A stretch of DNA of 5,472 nt, taken from the NCBI GenBank assembly GCA_043743105.1, contig JAYTXD010000004.1, positions 1 through 5,472 on the forward strand. Reading direction: 5' to 3'. A program made the position numbers and the translations under genes. Positions within the stretch are counted from its first letter, which is position 1. The number at the start of each line of letters is the position of its first letter. The notes below the pieces were generated by a model. It searched no databases and was not told the DNA's origin. It was given only the letters and a program-made list of their open reading frames with translations. The DNA comes from RYN-417 sp043743105 (GTDB lineage: Bacteria; Patescibacteriota; Saccharimonadia; Saccharimonadales; JACDBH01). Of this stretch, positions 5,443 through 5,472 are shown in pieces.

Positions 5443-5467
5443 AGATATATCTGTAGATACATTGACA
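5443..5467 (+). promoter_or_regulatory. Possible upstream half of a promoter at the window edge: palindromes plus a TTGACA box
   Basis: AGATATATCT (5443-5452) is a perfect 10-bp palindrome. TGTA-GA-TACA (5452-5461) is a second inverted repeat abutting it. TTGACA (5462-5467) is an exact -35 consensus directly after. The matching -10 box would lie about 17 bases beyond, outside the window. Short AT-rich palindromes and one hexamer can occur by chance. Confidence 0.25.
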
Positions 5468-5472
5468 GAAAA

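Overview
The window looks like a stretch of bacterial chromosome carrying housekeeping and cell-envelope genes, all on the plus strand and tightly packed. The base composition is moderate, judged by eye. The standard code is used: TGA ends the helicase gene and tryptophan is encoded by TGG, which argues against the recoded-UGA lineages SR1 and Gracilibacteria. The best guess is a Candidate Phyla Radiation bacterium, most likely Saccharibacteria (TM7). That guess rests on the small membrane-anchored NUDIX protein, the RpfB/YabE-like protein beside rsmA, the short spacers, and general resemblance to such genomes. It is an inference, because no rRNA or other phylogenetic marker gene is present to confirm it.

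Layout. (1) At 1-342 lies the 3' part of a gene for a charged, low-complexity protein with one membrane segment near its C-terminus. It is followed by a weak terminator-like hairpin. (2) At 411-3076 is a two-gene operon. A UvrD/PcrA-type DNA helicase (411-2597) overlaps a NUDIX hydrolase (2594-3076) by ATGA. The NUDIX protein has a hydrophobic N-terminal anchor. (3) At 3141-4430 is an exported, membrane-anchored cell-wall protein built like RpfB/YabE: three DUF348 repeats, a G5 domain and a C-terminal lysozyme/SLT-like domain with four cysteines. (4) At 4431-4540 is a spacer holding a perfect 12-bp inverted repeat with a smaller hairpin nested in its loop. (5) At 4547-5326 is rsmA (ksgA), the 16S rRNA dimethyladenosine transferase. 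It probably starts from a leaderless or nearly leaderless mRNA. (6) At 5327-5472 is an AT-rich tail with no gene. It contains a 7-C tract inside an imperfect hairpin, a perfect 10-bp palindrome, and a consensus TTGACA at the very edge that could serve a gene beyond the window.

How the parts fit. Three transcription units in a row (helicase-NUDIX, wall protein, rsmA) each carry an extended -10 box of the form TGN-TAYAAT without a convincing -35 box. The wall protein next to rsmA echoes a very old gene order: rpfB-ksgA in Actinobacteria and yabE-rnmV-ksgA in Firmicutes. The RNase M5 gene (rnmV) is absent between them here. I see no mobile element, CRISPR array, tRNA or rRNA, and no clear sign of a new multi-gene system. 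The items most worth checking are the nested inverted repeat, the leaderless rsmA start, the four-cysteine lysozyme-like domain and the membrane-anchored NUDIX protein.
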